NCBI RefSeq assembly: GCF_003573695.1
Contig: NC_039365.1
Span: 83,431,089 to 83,495,088 of the forward strand
Origin: Papaver somniferum
Taxonomy: Eukaryota > Streptophyta > Magnoliopsida > Ranunculales > Papaveraceae
DNA length: 64,000 nt
Reading direction: 5' to 3'
The translations under genes were made by a program, and so were the position numbers. The first letter of the stretch is position 1. Each line of letters starts with the position of its first letter. Below the pieces are notes generated by a model that was not told where the DNA came from, did not search any database, and saw only the letters and a program-made list of their open reading frames with translations. Shown here one piece after another: positions 46,574-58,489 of the stretch.

Positions 46574-48022
46574 TTACTCCTCCATAGGGAGAAAATCACG
46601 AAGTTCAAGGGAATCTACATCCATCTTTTCGCGTGGAACCTCCCCATAAACCAATAATCTGAAAATCTGGTAGCCTACCCGGAAAACAATCTGCAATTCT
46701 AGTAACAACTTCACACAATTATTAGCATAAGGTATAAATAATGAAACTGCTACTTTATGGAAGCTTCCCCCACACTTAGTCCTTTCTACACTCGAGAGTG
46801 GATATAGAACATAAAATATGAGTTCTTCTTCGGGTTCCTCTCGGTGAACCTGCACATTGCTAGAATCAAACACATCTAGTAGTGGATAATTTGAAGTAAA
46901 ATAATCCTTTAAAACTTTGGAAGCACACAACTCCAATCCTAAGTGATGCGTATCAAAAGATTTAGAAATATGCAAAGGATTAGACAAACCTTCCACAATA
47001 TCTTGTATTACAAAATCTTCATCGTTCTTAAAGAATTGCAATGAATTATTTACCTCATGTGTGTCGTGGTCCTCTATCAAACTCTTTAGCCATTTTTAGT
47101 CAGTTTCTGCTTTGACTAATATCTCAGCATCATTATGCTCCTTGGCAAGCTCAATTGGGTCTTTCATGACTTCAATCAATTTGGTTTCTTTCTCAATTAA
47201 CATCTCTTCAGCAACCTCGTCATCGAAATCAGAATACTCTCTTATAAAGTCTAGTTCATTGGTGCAAATCCTAGGGTCTTCCGTATGAGTCTCCAACGAT
47301 GGAATAATTGGGTTTACTTCCTCCAAATCAACTAGCGTAAAAACATTGTAATTCGGATATTCTTCATAACGTTGATATGCATTTGGGTATGTTATACCGT
47401 TCACAACAATGGTTCAGTCATTCCAAGGCTCCTCCTTTTGAATAGGCGAATGATCATTATTACGATCCGGAGTTGGAATAACTTCATCATTATTACACGA
47501 AATTTCCAAAGGTTGCTCATCTTCAAAATATTCCTTGTCGTCCATAGGAATTTCGGAATTGTTTTGGTTTTGAGGCAATACTTCTTCCTCATCCCTATTT
47601 TTACCGAGTTGAGAAATTAGTTCGTATAATTTCGCTGAATTCCTTTGAATTTCTCGATGTGATTCCTCCTAATCATCATATGTTTGAAGTGATTCTTGCA
47701 TCATGGTACACATCCGTTCTGCAAAACTAGAGAATTTCTGATCAAAAGTATAACTATCCTCCCATCCTCCTGGTTGCTCCCTTACATACCCGTCATAAGT
47801 TTATTGATATGCATGAGAATACCCGTAAGGTTTCACAGGATATGGATCATGGTCAAATGATTGGTTTTGATTATATCCTTGATATGGTTGGTAATTATAA
47901 TATTGAGATTGAAAACCATATTGACTAGTATCAAATTGATCACCATTGTGATATGATTGATCTTGTACACCGTACATGTTATTTCCAAATGGAAACATGA
48001 CGATGATACAAAATTGTAACAA
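46574..48022 (-). pseudogene. Single ORF of the non-autonomous LTR element, with in-frame stops
   Basis: One continuous minus-strand frame of about 480 codons is kept from 48022 to 46574 and broken only by about four stop codons (near 47801, 47670, 47414 and 47096), not by shifts. The N-terminal part is rich in Tyr, Gln and Asn (SQYYNYQPYQGYNQNQSFDH). The middle has REQPGGWEDSYTFDQKFSSF and AERMCTMMQESLQTYDD, like an Athila gag tail. Acidic stretches follow (LPQNQNNSEIPMDDKEYFED), and the end is SLELRDFLPMEE. No protease, RT or integrase motif is present. I do not know its function; a gag-like or accessory role is a guess. Confidence 0.6.
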
Positions 48023-48325
48023 TTAAAATTAATTCAACCTAAAAATAAAAATAAAAATAAAAATAAATAATTATGCACACAAATCGTTTAAATAATTTTT
48101 CCCCCGTTCTAGACGGGCTATGAATACTATCAATCCATTGTGAACACAATATAAAAATAAAATCAAGAAGCAAAATAATAATAATAAAAAAACAACAACT
48201 AAAGTACTTAAAAATAACAACTAAAACTAAAAGAAAAATAAATTAAAGAAAAATCTAAAAACGAAAGTACTAAATAAAATTACTAAAAGAAAATAAAACA
48301 ACTAAAAGCTACCGACTGCTCCCCG

Positions 48326-50791
48326 TGCGCATCGTCTACGCAACAAATTAATTCCACCTTTCCACACAATTAACTGGTAATATAATGGCAAGGAGTTCGT
48401 TCCCACGAAGAGCCGGGAGTTTCTAGTTGTTAAAAAGTAACTGAAATGAGGGTTTTTAGATTTTAATAAAAGTAACTAATCAAATGAAAATAATAAATAT
48501 TGATCTAAATTAATAAGGAGAAAGATGATTAGGGAATCATTCGCCGTCACTGAACCGAAGCTTAATTAAATGAAATTTATCTCTTATTTAATTTATATTG
48601 TTACCAACCGTAGAAGAAATAAGCTCTGCTATCCCCCAGATTCCTACTGTCACTAGATACGGAAGCGCTCGACTACCAGATTCTATCCAACCAACCCACC
48701 AAGAATAAGCTCTCAAGGTGTAAATTAGTCGGATGCTTTACACTCTGTGAATCAGGTTGATCCTAGCATCAGACGCATAAGCTCGGTCTGCTTACTAGTG
48801 TTATCTTTATACACAATTGCTTAACAAAATCCCTCTGTCAGCTCTTGCGATATACTACTTGTGTAAAGAATTGATGTGACAATTACACGTATCCCACAAC
48901 CCTAAACTAGTAGAAGAAATATTGATTGGTTAATTTAATTGATCATTTTAAATAACCCCTAAATATTCTTAGGCAATAAAAATAGTAAAGATAATCAACA
49001 ATTAAATAAAACTTAAAATAAACATGATTAAAGAAAATAATGCTTCATTATTCAGAACTTTGAAATCATCTCTAATCAATAACAAGTTTAGCTACTCATA
49101 GCTAAATAGCATTGGCTAATAAATAAAGAAGGAAGGAAATAAAACTACTCGCTCTGTTTTTATCTTTCTTGCTAGAGTAAAATGTAATGAAAGAAGTGTA
49201 GTAAGATGGAATTTTCCACTGCCTTTTATAGACAGCGAACCCCCTCCACCGATCCGTAAAACCCGCAGTGGGAACGAATCAGAACTCCTAGACGCCTCTG
49301 TCACCTTCTTCGCGGAAACCCCGCAAGTGATAACTGTACCAAGTCAGTAACACATGTTATCTTTTGGGAAACTAATTACTTCTGCGGGATGCGACTTTGA
49401 GTATATTAATAAGATGTACAAGTCTTCTCATTGGACCAAGACGTAGTGAGACCTTTGTGAATTGATGTGCATTCTTTTAACTTCAAATGTACGTCCAGCT
49501 TGATGTTTAGTGATACAAAAAATCACTTTCTCCAAAACATGCAGCCCCGCCACTGTTTCTTTGTCTCCCATTTACGTGATAATTTAACAAAAGAAAACAT
49601 TTTCTTTTTGTATTTGACCCCACTTGATTGAGATGGAGAGAAAAATCAGTCACTCTTTCTTCTGTTACACCACGTGATATTGGAAGTTGAATGGGCCCCA
49701 CGTCAGCACCAACAACAACAAACCATCTTCCCTGCCATGATCGTCAACCCGAGTTTCCAACAGTAGCAGTGTCTCTCTGAACTTCAAATCGACCTCCATC
49801 ACTGATAATGGTAGCAGCAATAGATCACCAAGCTCCATCTCGTTTAACTTCATGACAACAACAACACAAACTCACGTCATCTCCTCTCCATCACTGCCAA
49901 TGTCTCCTCGATCATCAGCAACGATCGTAGCTCCATCATAACAACTCATTCTCTGGTTTCGTTCTATATATATGTATACATCTTCTCCATCTCTGCCAAG
50001 CTCGATTTCATCTCTTTACTGACTCCGTAACATGTAGTTTCTTCATATCCAAGCTCGGATCAATGGCAGCAACCAATAATTCACTTACAAACTCGAGTAT
50101 GATTGATTAATCGAGATCAGGCTAGTACCCATCCTTTCTATCATCCTCAGGAACCTAGTGGTGTATTCAAATTTGAATATCGTTGTTGATCAAATCCATC
50201 ACCATCGTGATTATCATGATGACCACAATTAAGAACAACTCATGTTCTTCATATTCATAATGAGGAAGAAGAAGGGGTTCCCTGAGTAATAATCCAGGTG
50301 CCTTTAACAGTCTTTGAATCTTGACAGTCCCTTAAGTAAAAGACCGGACTTCCTTTAGCAATTCCCTTGAACCTGACTGCCTATTAACCGGAAGGTGTCC
50401 CGTAACATTCAGTTGGGATGCCAATAGCACTTGTCCTGTAAAATGACCATTTTGTCCTTATAGTCTTCCAAGTTCTTGTTTTTCTCATAACTTCTTCATA
50501 CGAACTCCGAATGACTCCGTTCTTTCACCATTTCCTTTGTTTTCTCGTCCTCTACAAAATGGAAAGTAGAAATCTTGTGCTTGAACGAGTTCCACTTGGT
50601 CTTTGACCCTTCTTCACTTGTAGCTAGCTTCTTTTATTGCACAATTAAGCACATATTCACTTCTTTTTGGATGATTCACCTAAGAAAACACAAATAAGAG
50701 AAAATAAGCATAACATACAATAATTTGCAAGAAAACCAACAAATACTAGCATGGAATTGGCACCAAATATATGTGAAATATGCACTAATCA
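48326..50791 (-). repeat. 5' LTR of the minus-strand element
   Basis: Partner of 42051-44522. On the minus strand it runs from TGATTAGTGCATATTTCACA (50791) to ...GCGTAGACGATGCGCA, then into CGGGGAGCAGTCGG. Between 48023 and 48325 lies A-rich leader DNA without a gene. Confidence 0.86.
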
Positions 50792-50796
50792 AGAAT

Positions 50797-51971
50797 ACAC
50801 TGTAAAATCTCTGTATGCTAAGTTTCAAAATTTGTCCGACTCAACTTCAAATGAAACAAGAAAATTTTGGAAGCAATTATGGAGCATGAACGCATCACAA
50901 AGAATTAATCTCTTTACTTGGAAATGTTTACAAGATACATTACCTACAAAACAGAAGCTAGGGTTTCAAGATGCGGAGAGGAAGTGTGTCTTCTGTCAAT
51001 AACAAGAAGAATCAACCTTTCATCTATTTTTTGAATGTGATTATGCAAAATCTTTATGGAAGCTACATCCAATGCCTTTACATGGAGTAATTTCTAACCA
51101 TTCCTCTACAAATACTTCATTCTTAGACATGTACAATAAATGGATGAAAGGAGAACTGAACTCCATATACATGGCTTTAGCAGCCACCAAATGTTGGTTT
51201 ATTTGGAAAGAGCGGTGCCTTAGAGTGTTTGAAAACAAAAGTAGAACACCTGAAAAACTAGCTCTTGACATTCTACGACACTATGAGTATTGGCATCCTC
51301 TTACACTCTCCCCAGCTTCAGTTTATAACAGCATCTGAACACAATCTCAGCCTTACTGGACATTCCCAATGAGAAACTTTTACAAATTAAACAACGACTC
51401 TTCGTGGATATATGCTAAAACTAATGCAGGTTGTGGTTTCATTTTACGCAAATGGACAGGTACTTTCAAGGGCGCATGAATGGGCAGCTGCAGGACCGAA
51501 TCTGTAGAAGAAGCGGAAGCGGTAGCTTTGCTGCAGATTACACAATGGGCCATCACAAACAAACTGTAGAATCTGGTCATAGAAGGAGATAATCAAAATA
51601 CAATCAAGTAATTACAAGGCACACAAAACTCTATCAAATGGCAATGTGTAGCAATTCTAGATGAAGTTAAGAGGTTGGCAGACAAACTAACTTCTTTTGG
51701 GGGATTTCATTTTATGGACAGAAGAGCTAACAAAGCAGCAGACTTGCTAGCAAAAAAAGGGAGAAATTCTTCTCATAAACATACTAGTTTTACTGAGATA
51801 CCTTTGTTTTTAATTCCTACAATAGCTTTTGACAATGTCAAAGCTCAAGAAATCTGTAATATGAACTCAAATCATGTAACTTTTCTTGAAGAAACTAATC
51901 ACACAGATTCAATCATCAGACGGACGACTCATTCAGAGTTGATTCCACATGAGTCTGAATCTACAAATTAG
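50797..51971 (+). pseudogene. LINE ORF2, second part (zinc-binding region and RNase H)
   Basis: Resumes after the LTR element with YTVKSLYAKFQNLSDST and the zinc-binding RT-associated domain: FWKQLWSMNASQRINLFTWK, LQDTLPTKQKL, CVFCQ, a stop, then EESTFHLFFECDYAKSLW. The RNase H region follows with NAGCGFILRKWTGTFKGA, EEAEAVALLQITQWA, LVIEGDNQNTIK and HFMDRRANKAADLLAKKG, interrupted by several stops (near 51003, 51337, 51478). A 3' end with an A-run lies near 52006-52014. With 38981-42050 it makes one degraded plant LINE. Confidence 0.85.
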
Positions 51972-52337
51972 TCTTCTTTGCAGTAATATATCTGATTATT
52001 TTCAGGAAAAAAAAATAATAGTTGTTTTTTCTCTTCCTAAACTATACCAGAACCAGAAACGCTAAATTTGGCCTATCCTAGGCTCACGATAGTGCCTGCT
52101 GCTATACAATACTAGTATTAATTTATATATAGTTGACATGAAAAGAAAAGTAAATATTCTAGCTATCAAAGGAGTATATAAGCGAACTGGAACTCAAACA
52201 TGGCATTTGTCAAACCGAGCCTAAATAGCATAGGAGAATCAAAACACGAATCCCTTTCCACAAGTAAACTGAAAAGGACGGCAAGAGGAGTTAAAAGACC
52301 TCCATGTTATCTTCTCTCACCAATTATCCCTCACCTC
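51972..52337 (+). other. LINE 3' end and intergenic DNA
   Basis: Short 3' untranslated sequence and an A-run (about 52006-52014) probably mark the LINE end. The rest, up to the MITE duplication at 52330, has no recognised feature. No LINE target duplication was found by eye. Confidence 0.45.
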
Positions 52338-53094
52338 TAGGGATGGCCATTCGCCCCATCCAAACCCATCCTCGTGGGTACCCGTTCTTATTGGGTAGGG
52401 TTTTACCCGTACAAACGGGGTTGGATATAAATAATACCCGAAATTAGTGAAGCGGGGATGGGGCGGGGACCCAGCCCCATACCCACCCCGTACGTTCCCA
52501 TTTTAGGATTTTATATTTTTATTAATTATTTATATTATATTTAAACTAAGATATTATATTATATTATACTACAAAAGAAAAGGTAAAAGTATAAGATATA
52601 ATTTGTAAAAGTATAAGATATCATTACTTATTTATATTATATTTAAACTAAGAAATTATATTATATTATATTATAAAAGAAAAGGTAAAAGTATAAGATA
52701 TCATTAATTATTTATATTATATTTAAACTAAGAAATTATATTATATTATAAGAAAGATACTTGATAAGAAATAATTAAGAACTAAAATGAGTGATGCTCG
52801 TTTATAGACCAATTTGTTTTTCTTTGCTTGTTTTACGATGAATTTATGAGTTTGAAATTTTAAATTATTATTATTATTGGTTGAATTTAGGTATTGATTA
52901 TTAAATTAACTCATCATATTTGAGCTTAATGTTATGGGTAACTCGTAAAAAATCCGTCCCGTACGGGTATTTCCCATACCCGCCCCGTCCCAAATCAAGC
53001 GGATAATTGGGAGGGTGTGGGTTTCTTTTTTTTTAACGGGACAGTGACTGGGATACAAGATCCCCACCCCATACCCGCCCCATGACCATCCCTA
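52338..53094. mobile_element. hAT-like MITE, 757 bp, upstream of the 141-aa gene
   Basis: Ends TAGGGATGGCCAT... and ...ATGACCATCCCTA, with perfect 8-bp duplications CTCACCTC (52330-52337 and 53095-53102). Both subterminal zones are rich in CCCCGTACCC, GGGGCGGG and GGGTACCCG words. The middle (52500-52760) is AT-rich with three copies of a ~77-bp unit containing TTATTTATATTATATTTAAA. It ends about 160-170 bp before the next gene's start codon, so it lies in the promoter or leader. Confidence 0.9.
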
Positions 53095-53266
53095 CTCACC
53101 TCTTCACCGGTGACAATACCAATTACCAAATACATATACTGATATACAGTACGTTAAGCTAAAAAGACGATACTATCCTTCATCAGTGGAGAGATTTTTT
53201 GTTTGTTTGTTTGTTTGTATATAAGTAAAAGAAGAACAAGTTCTAAATCTGATGAAAAGGAAGAAA

Positions 53267-54774
53267 ATGGTGGGCATTTTTTCCAGGTTTTATGTTAGTA
53301 AATCAACTGGTCATCATAGAAGAACTCAGAGTGCAATTGTAAGAACAAAATTCAATACCTTTTATATTATCAATTTTATAATCTTTTCAAGTTCTTACTG
53401 ATTATTAAAATTTTCATTATTTGATTTTGATTCAATATTATTTCTTTCTGAATTTTTGTTTAATTTAGGTCTAAATCAAATTAATTCTCGAAACAATCGA
53501 TTATGAAAGATTTAAGAGGAAAAATCATGTTACCCTTTGGGGTATAGTTATAACCAAGTATCTCTTATTCTCAAAGTGGCAAATAATTTTTTGTTATTTG
53601 GTTTTGACCCATTACTTGATCATAGTTTTTCTAAAATGGGTTTGTTTCAGTTTTCAGTTTTAAGTAGTTGACTTATTTTCCTTGGCAGATGTTTTTGTTA
53701 GTATTGGCTGTTCCTATATTATTGGATATTTGATTTATGTTCTTATTCTTAGTTAGTTTCAATTCCTTCATTTTTAATTCCTAATTTTTAGGGGAGATCA
53801 CAAATTTCCAAATCATGGATTTTAACGGGTTTTCGTAGGATTAATCAGTTACTCATTTGGGGAAAGATGTGAGGAGGAGAATTTGTATCATTTTTCATCT
53901 ATCATGTATCTTGACAAACTATTGTGCTTAACAGGATGAGAGAAGGCCGTTACCGCCGAACCCAGAAGTTGCAGCAACCACAATAGCTGCAGCACATGGG
54001 ATTGAAGTGGCAATAGAGTTTAAGCCAGTTGAACACCCAACTGAACCTTTTGACCATGATCAACCTGTCAAATGCCCATTACCCGAACCTTCAATTCTTA
54101 ATGTAAGTATAAGCAGTTCATTCATATATTGGTTCTAGTTTTTGCTTTATCTTTGTTCTGGCAGTTCTTTGTAGTAAGTAGAATCATACGACCCAAACTG
54201 TAACTGTCGAAGGAATTAAGGTGTATAATTGTTAACATAAAACCTGATCCTTCTTGATAACATAACATAGACTCGAGGTTTCTCATTGTACTTTTCCTGA
54301 CTAAATCTTCTTGTAAGTTCTTTTTAAGTTGTAGTTTGGAAACCTTTATACCTGTCAAATGTTCATCTATAAGCCAACACAATCCAGTTTACTTTGAACT
54401 CCTTTTAGAAACTATTTTGGATCCTTAGTTTATGTAAGTCGTCTTTTCCATCACTAGCCGCAACCGTCAATCTTTTACCGTATAAAAAATATAAAAATAG
54501 TGCATTAGGCTTGAGGTCAATATATGCGTTGTTGATGTTTTGAACAACAATTATGTCTGGTTATGCTCAATGCTCTTCTTTTCTGCAGGATGGAAGAGTG
54601 TGGAAGGAACGGATCTCAGCGAGTTCACAAAAAAAGATTACTTCTTCAAGCGTTGATTCTGAAATTATAGGAACAAGGTCTCGATCATCCAATCGGTTAA
54701 TTTTACCATCCCTTAGTGCACCTGAACACAACATTATAAACCTACTCGAAGAATGCAATGCATCTGGGATTTGA
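53267..54774 (+). CDS. Conserved plant protein of unknown function, 141 aa, three exons
   Basis: Exon 1 53267-53338, exon 2 53935-54102 and exon 3 54589-54774 join in phase 0 with GT..AG introns (GTAAGAAC...ACAG, GTAAGTAT...TGCAG). An in-frame ATG at 53252 would add MKRKK. The protein starts MVGIFSRFYVSKSTGHHRRT QSA, then ERRPLPPNPEVAATTIAAAH, GIEVAIEFKPVEHPTEPFD, CPLPEPSILNDGRVWKERI, and ends LILPSLSAPEHNIINLLEEC NASGI. I recognise it as a small land-plant family without known function, whose N-terminal FSR, RRTQSA and C-terminal APEHNI..LLEECNASGI blocks are the conserved parts. It has no signal peptide or membrane helix; the basic, Ser-rich N-terminus may be a phosphorylation or targeting site (inference). 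The frame is intact, so this is a likely functional gene. Confidence 0.85.
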
Positions 54775-55620
54775 AACTACTGGGTACTTGTTTTTCACTC
54801 GAACAGTTCTATTTACTTAGTTCATGCTACATAATGTCTGTTTGTATTTTATTTTACTCTTTTCTTCCCACATGTTCTTTCTTCTCTATAGAATTGACCT
54901 GTGAATCAGCAAAAGAAAGAAAGCAATAGAAATGTAATTCCCAAATTAGTGGGAAGCCTTGAAAATTTCTTATATATATGTATATTTTGTCAATCTCAAA
55001 TGGCAATTTTTAAGTAATGTGAAATTTCCTACGTAGCTTGGATTATCTGTTACTCTTATCTTGTGAGTAAATTTTGACGAACATCTAGAATCATAAATTT
55101 TGGTTGAAATCAACCAGATTGTGTGACTGAAGCAGAAAAACTCACTTCTTTGTTAAAAGCAAGTAGGGTATGGCTGTTTCTCAGAAAAGAAGATGATTCA
55201 TGGTCAATCTTGTGTTCCATTTTGATGAAGCTGCAATTGCCAATTTGTGATGCAAGAACTTATGATAACCACTCCGAACTCCATAAAAACAAGACTGAGT
55301 TGTAACTAGTTCTACAATGCCGCATAGCAATAGCTTAAAGCTACACTTCTCCAGCATCAATTTTGGCCAGATTTTGTCGGTTCTACTGTCAGCTGAGCGG
55401 GAACCGTTGAAGTGAAGACGGCAAGGAAAAAGAGAAAAAAGATGTGATGAAGTTTTCCACCATCATTTCATTATCAATTTGTTGTGTGCCTGCAAGCATT
55501 TTCCTATTTGGCAATTTGAGATGATTAAAAGAGACATACTTATATATTCTGAATGTCACAACTTTCACGGCCACGGTTTTCACCGTTTGTAGGAGTTTGC
55601 TATTCTTTGTCATTATTTAT
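54775..55620 (+). other. 3' flank of the 141-aa gene
   Basis: Probably the 3' untranslated region followed by intergenic DNA. A 60-codon frame at 55123-55305 lacks splice or domain support. The 8-bp duplication TTATTTAT at 55613-55620 marks the start of the next mobile element. Confidence 0.5.
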
Positions 55621-56249
55621 GAATCCTATTATCGGGCCTTTAAAGGGGTGTGTTTTCGGGGGCTTGAAAGACTAAGTGGAGACTAAATGATATAGGTGGA
55701 GATCAGATTTATGTCAAAGTTCAAAAACACCCTCAATCATTTTCATTTATGACACTTCTACCCTTCCATTAACTAATTAATCTAATCCAAAAAAATATAT
55801 TGAAAATCAATAAATGAAAAAAAAACCTCAAATCATTAAAGGTGAAAGAGAAAACCGACCCCCTTCCTTATTCCTTCTCCTTCTTCTTCTCTACCTCTGT
55901 TCTTCTTCTTTTTTTCTTCTTCTTCTTCCATTCTTCTTCGTTCATCAACGATTAATCGTCGATTCAAAAAAAATTTGTCGTCGATTAAACTCATTGTATA
56001 AAAGCATGAAAGCAAAGGAAAAATTAGGTCATTGTTCGTCGAATCAACCTCCTCTTGAAGCAGAGAAACCTACTTCAACAAATGAAGTAGAAAGTGAAGA
56101 TGAAGAGGAATTGAATGAAGGAGACGCACCAGCCTCCCAGACTCCTGAGATGACAGCAATAAGGTATGAATTGAAATACCCACTCTTTATTTAAGCTTTT
56201 TTATCGATCTTTCAGTTGGTTTCGAATTTTTTAGGTCTTAAAAAATAGT

Positions 56250-56890
56250 TTCATAGTGTTTACGGCTGGGAGTTCTTGAATTCCCAGCCGTAAATATGTC
56301 TCACGGTTGGGATCTATTGGTTTCCCAGCCGTGTATATGTATCACGGTTGGGAGATCTAAGAACTCCTAGCCGTTTATATTTGTTACGGTTGGGATGTTT
56401 TAGAACTCTCAGCCGTAAATTAGTCGATGTGTACGAGATGGATACATCCCATCCGCAACAAGCTATTTACAACTGGGACTTTCCTAGCCGTATATTTCTC
56501 TGTCTTCAAATTTTGTTTCAGTGGTAATGGTTACGTCTTGGTCTTTCTGTCCGTAATTGATTTTCCCAACCGTACATGTCAGTTACCTAGCCAATTTTAT
56601 GCGACGGCTAGGTTTCCTATCCGTAATATGAGTAAGCAATGAGAAAAAAAAGTTTCCCAGCCGTTATTGTTTTTATGTCTTGGTCGATAAATCAAAACCC
56701 TATCTGTTATTTTTGTTTCGGCTGAGACTTTTCATTTTTCCTAGACGTTTTGTAATTACGTCTTGGTCAGTTGCTAATTATCCCATCCGTAATTTTGTTT
56801 TCGTCTGGAACTATGCATATATCCTAGCCGTTTTGGTTTTGTCGGCTAGGTTTTGTCAAGATTTCCCAGCCGTTGTGACTTATCTTCTTT
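56250..56890. repeat. Subterminal motif array, left
   Basis: A degenerate 10-11 bp motif, ACGGCTGGGA or its inverse TCCCAGCCGT, occurs every 20-40 bp in alternating orientation (for example near 56260, 56281, 56303, 56325, 56343, 56383). Variants include CACGGTTGGGA and CCTAGCCGTA. The zone lies between a possible leader exon and the main PMD exon. Confidence 0.8.
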
Positions 56891-56948
56891 TGCATTTTGG
56901 TCTGGTTTGTCTTTGAACAGAAAAGAATAAAAGAGGAAGAAAAGATCA

Positions 56949-58309
56949 ATGGAAGTAACACCTTCTAGTGAGACCACTACGCAACCCCGTCACGGAAAAC
57001 CATTGGGTGCAAAAGCAAGGAATACAAGTGAACTTGGAGTTGGTGGAGTAAGTGAAGATGTACTTGCTATTAGTGGAGGAAATCAAGGTGGAGTTTCTGG
57101 AGGAAATGAAGTTATTGTTGTTACTGAAGGAAATGAAGGTGGAGTTTTTCCTGGAGGAAATAAAGGTGGATCTCTTGTAGGAAATGAAAGTGGAAGAAAT
57201 GAAGTTGGAGGAAATGAAGGTGAAGTTGATGTAGGAAATGAAGCTGGAAGAAATGAAGGTGGAGGAAATCACGGTGGAGTTGCTGGAGGTAGTGAAGGTG
57301 GAGTTGTTACTGAAGTTGGCACTTCTAGTGGTGCTGCTCTTGAAAAAGGTAAAGCAGTGGTTTAGGAGGACAAGAAGGATGGAAAAAAGAAGTATCCACC
57401 AAAGGAAGGTGCAAGAGAAATCATTGATGCCATGGAGTTTTTACCTAAGAAGAAGAATGGGAGACCTTGGGGTGCGCCAAGAGATCGTTCCGTCTTGATT
57501 GATTACGAGTCATCATGGGATGCTAGAGTCTGTGCCGTAAAGGTAATAAATCAAACTTAATATATGTTGTTTTCATTTATTATGGATATTTAATCGTAAC
57601 AACCAAAAGTTTATATTATTTGTAGTTTCCCGGTAAAGCGGTTCCTAAACTAAAGCACCAACAACCAAGGTTTTGGCCGTTGGAGGGTGAGCATCCAGAT
57701 GTGGTAGCTTTGGTAAAAGCTTCGGGGTTATGGTCTGGAATCGAGGCGCTGCAGAGGTCGTATAATATTGTGACAGTTTGTAATTTTAGAGAAAGATTCT
57801 TGCTCGAAACCATGACTTCCCAACTCCCATTCGGCGAGATGACTATGACTCCGGATGATGCAAAGGCAATCACCGGTCTTGCTTTGGAAGGAAAGGTTGT
57901 GTATGGGGGTTTCAACAGTTCTCTACCTTATGATGCGCTTTATGTCTTGGCTAAACACTGTCTTGGATGGAGCAAAGATCAAACGGAAGAAGAGATTGGT
58001 TATGGAGTTGCGCCCCGTGAGCAAGCTCCATCAAAACAAGGAAAAGGTGGTCGAGGTGAAAAAGGAGGTCGTGCTGGAACAAGTGTTCGAGGTGGAAAAA
58101 AAGGAGGTCGTGCTGGAACAACTACTGCTCGAGGTGGAACAAGTGCTGCTCGAGGTGGACGTGGTGGAGGTAAAAAGACTCCTACTCAAGCTGGCAAAGG
58201 AAAATGAGGTAAAAAGGCTAGAATTGTAAAACAAGTTGTTGAACTAAACAAAGGGGACGATTTGGATGAGTTTTTGCAAACGTCTTTGGAGGAGGAATCA
58301 AGTGAATGA
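56949..58309 (+). pseudogene. Plant mobile domain (PMD/MAIN-like) protein gene with stops
   Basis: Exon 1 (56949-57542) begins MEVTPSSETTTQPRHGKPLG, then a Gly/Asn/Glu-rich repeat region (GGNEGGV units), a TAG at 57363, and FLPKKKNGRPWGAPRDRSVL with WDARVCAVK. It splices (GT at 57543, AG at 57625) to exon 2 (57626-58309). This holds the PMD part, VKASGLWSGIEALQRSYNIV, VCNFRERFLLETMTSQLPFG EMTMTPDDA and ITGLALEGK. A Gly/Arg/Lys-rich tail follows (RGGKKGGRAGTTTARGG), then a TGA at 58205 and an in-frame acidic end, LDEFLQTSLEEESSE. PMD proteins such as MAIN and MAIL1 act in nuclear silencing and genome stability, and other PMDs ride on transposons. This PMD is only about 100 residues, much shorter than usual. 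An exon at 56006-56162 with donor AAG|GTATGA may lie upstream, but its phase does not fit. The RGG-like tail suggests nucleic-acid binding (inference). Confidence 0.65.
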
Positions 58310-58489
58310 CAATCTACTAGACGTTGTTACGTTTTAGTTGTGTTTTAGTATTTTACTTCATGGATATTTTTTGGTTAAGGATTGGGATGGTGAATTTTCA
58401 TAAATTTGCATTTATGAATTAATGTTAGTCTTTCAATTTGTCTAATCTAAGAAAAATGAGGAAAAAAACAACATAATTGAATTTTTTGT

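Larger units (their letters stand above)
42051..50791 (-). mobile_element. Non-autonomous LTR retrotransposon (Athila/Tat-like), minus strand
   Basis: Two LTRs of about 2.47 kb (42051-44522 and about 48326-50791) start, on the minus strand, TGATAAGTGCATATTTCACA and TGATTAGTGCATATTTCACA. Perfect 5-bp duplications AGAAT flank the element (42046-42050 and 50792-50796). Removing the element and one AGAAT rejoins the LINE frame across NGE-YTVKSLY. The internal region is only about 3.8 kb and has no reverse transcriptase or integrase. Next to the 5' LTR the minus strand reads CGGGGAGCAGTCGGTAGC, the usual continuation of an Athila-type primer binding site, but the TGGCGCC core is missing. Confidence 0.88.

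Noticed and set aside
55123..55305. 60-codon frame downstream of the 141-aa gene, considered as a fourth exon or separate gene
   Set aside because: The upstream gene already ends in the conserved family C-terminus and the frame shows no known domain.
56006..56162. Possible first exon of the PMD gene (MKAKEKLGHCSSNQPPLEAE)
   Set aside because: A good donor exists, but joining to the acceptor at 56920 does not keep the frame of the ATG at 56949; kept only as a possibility in the gene entry.
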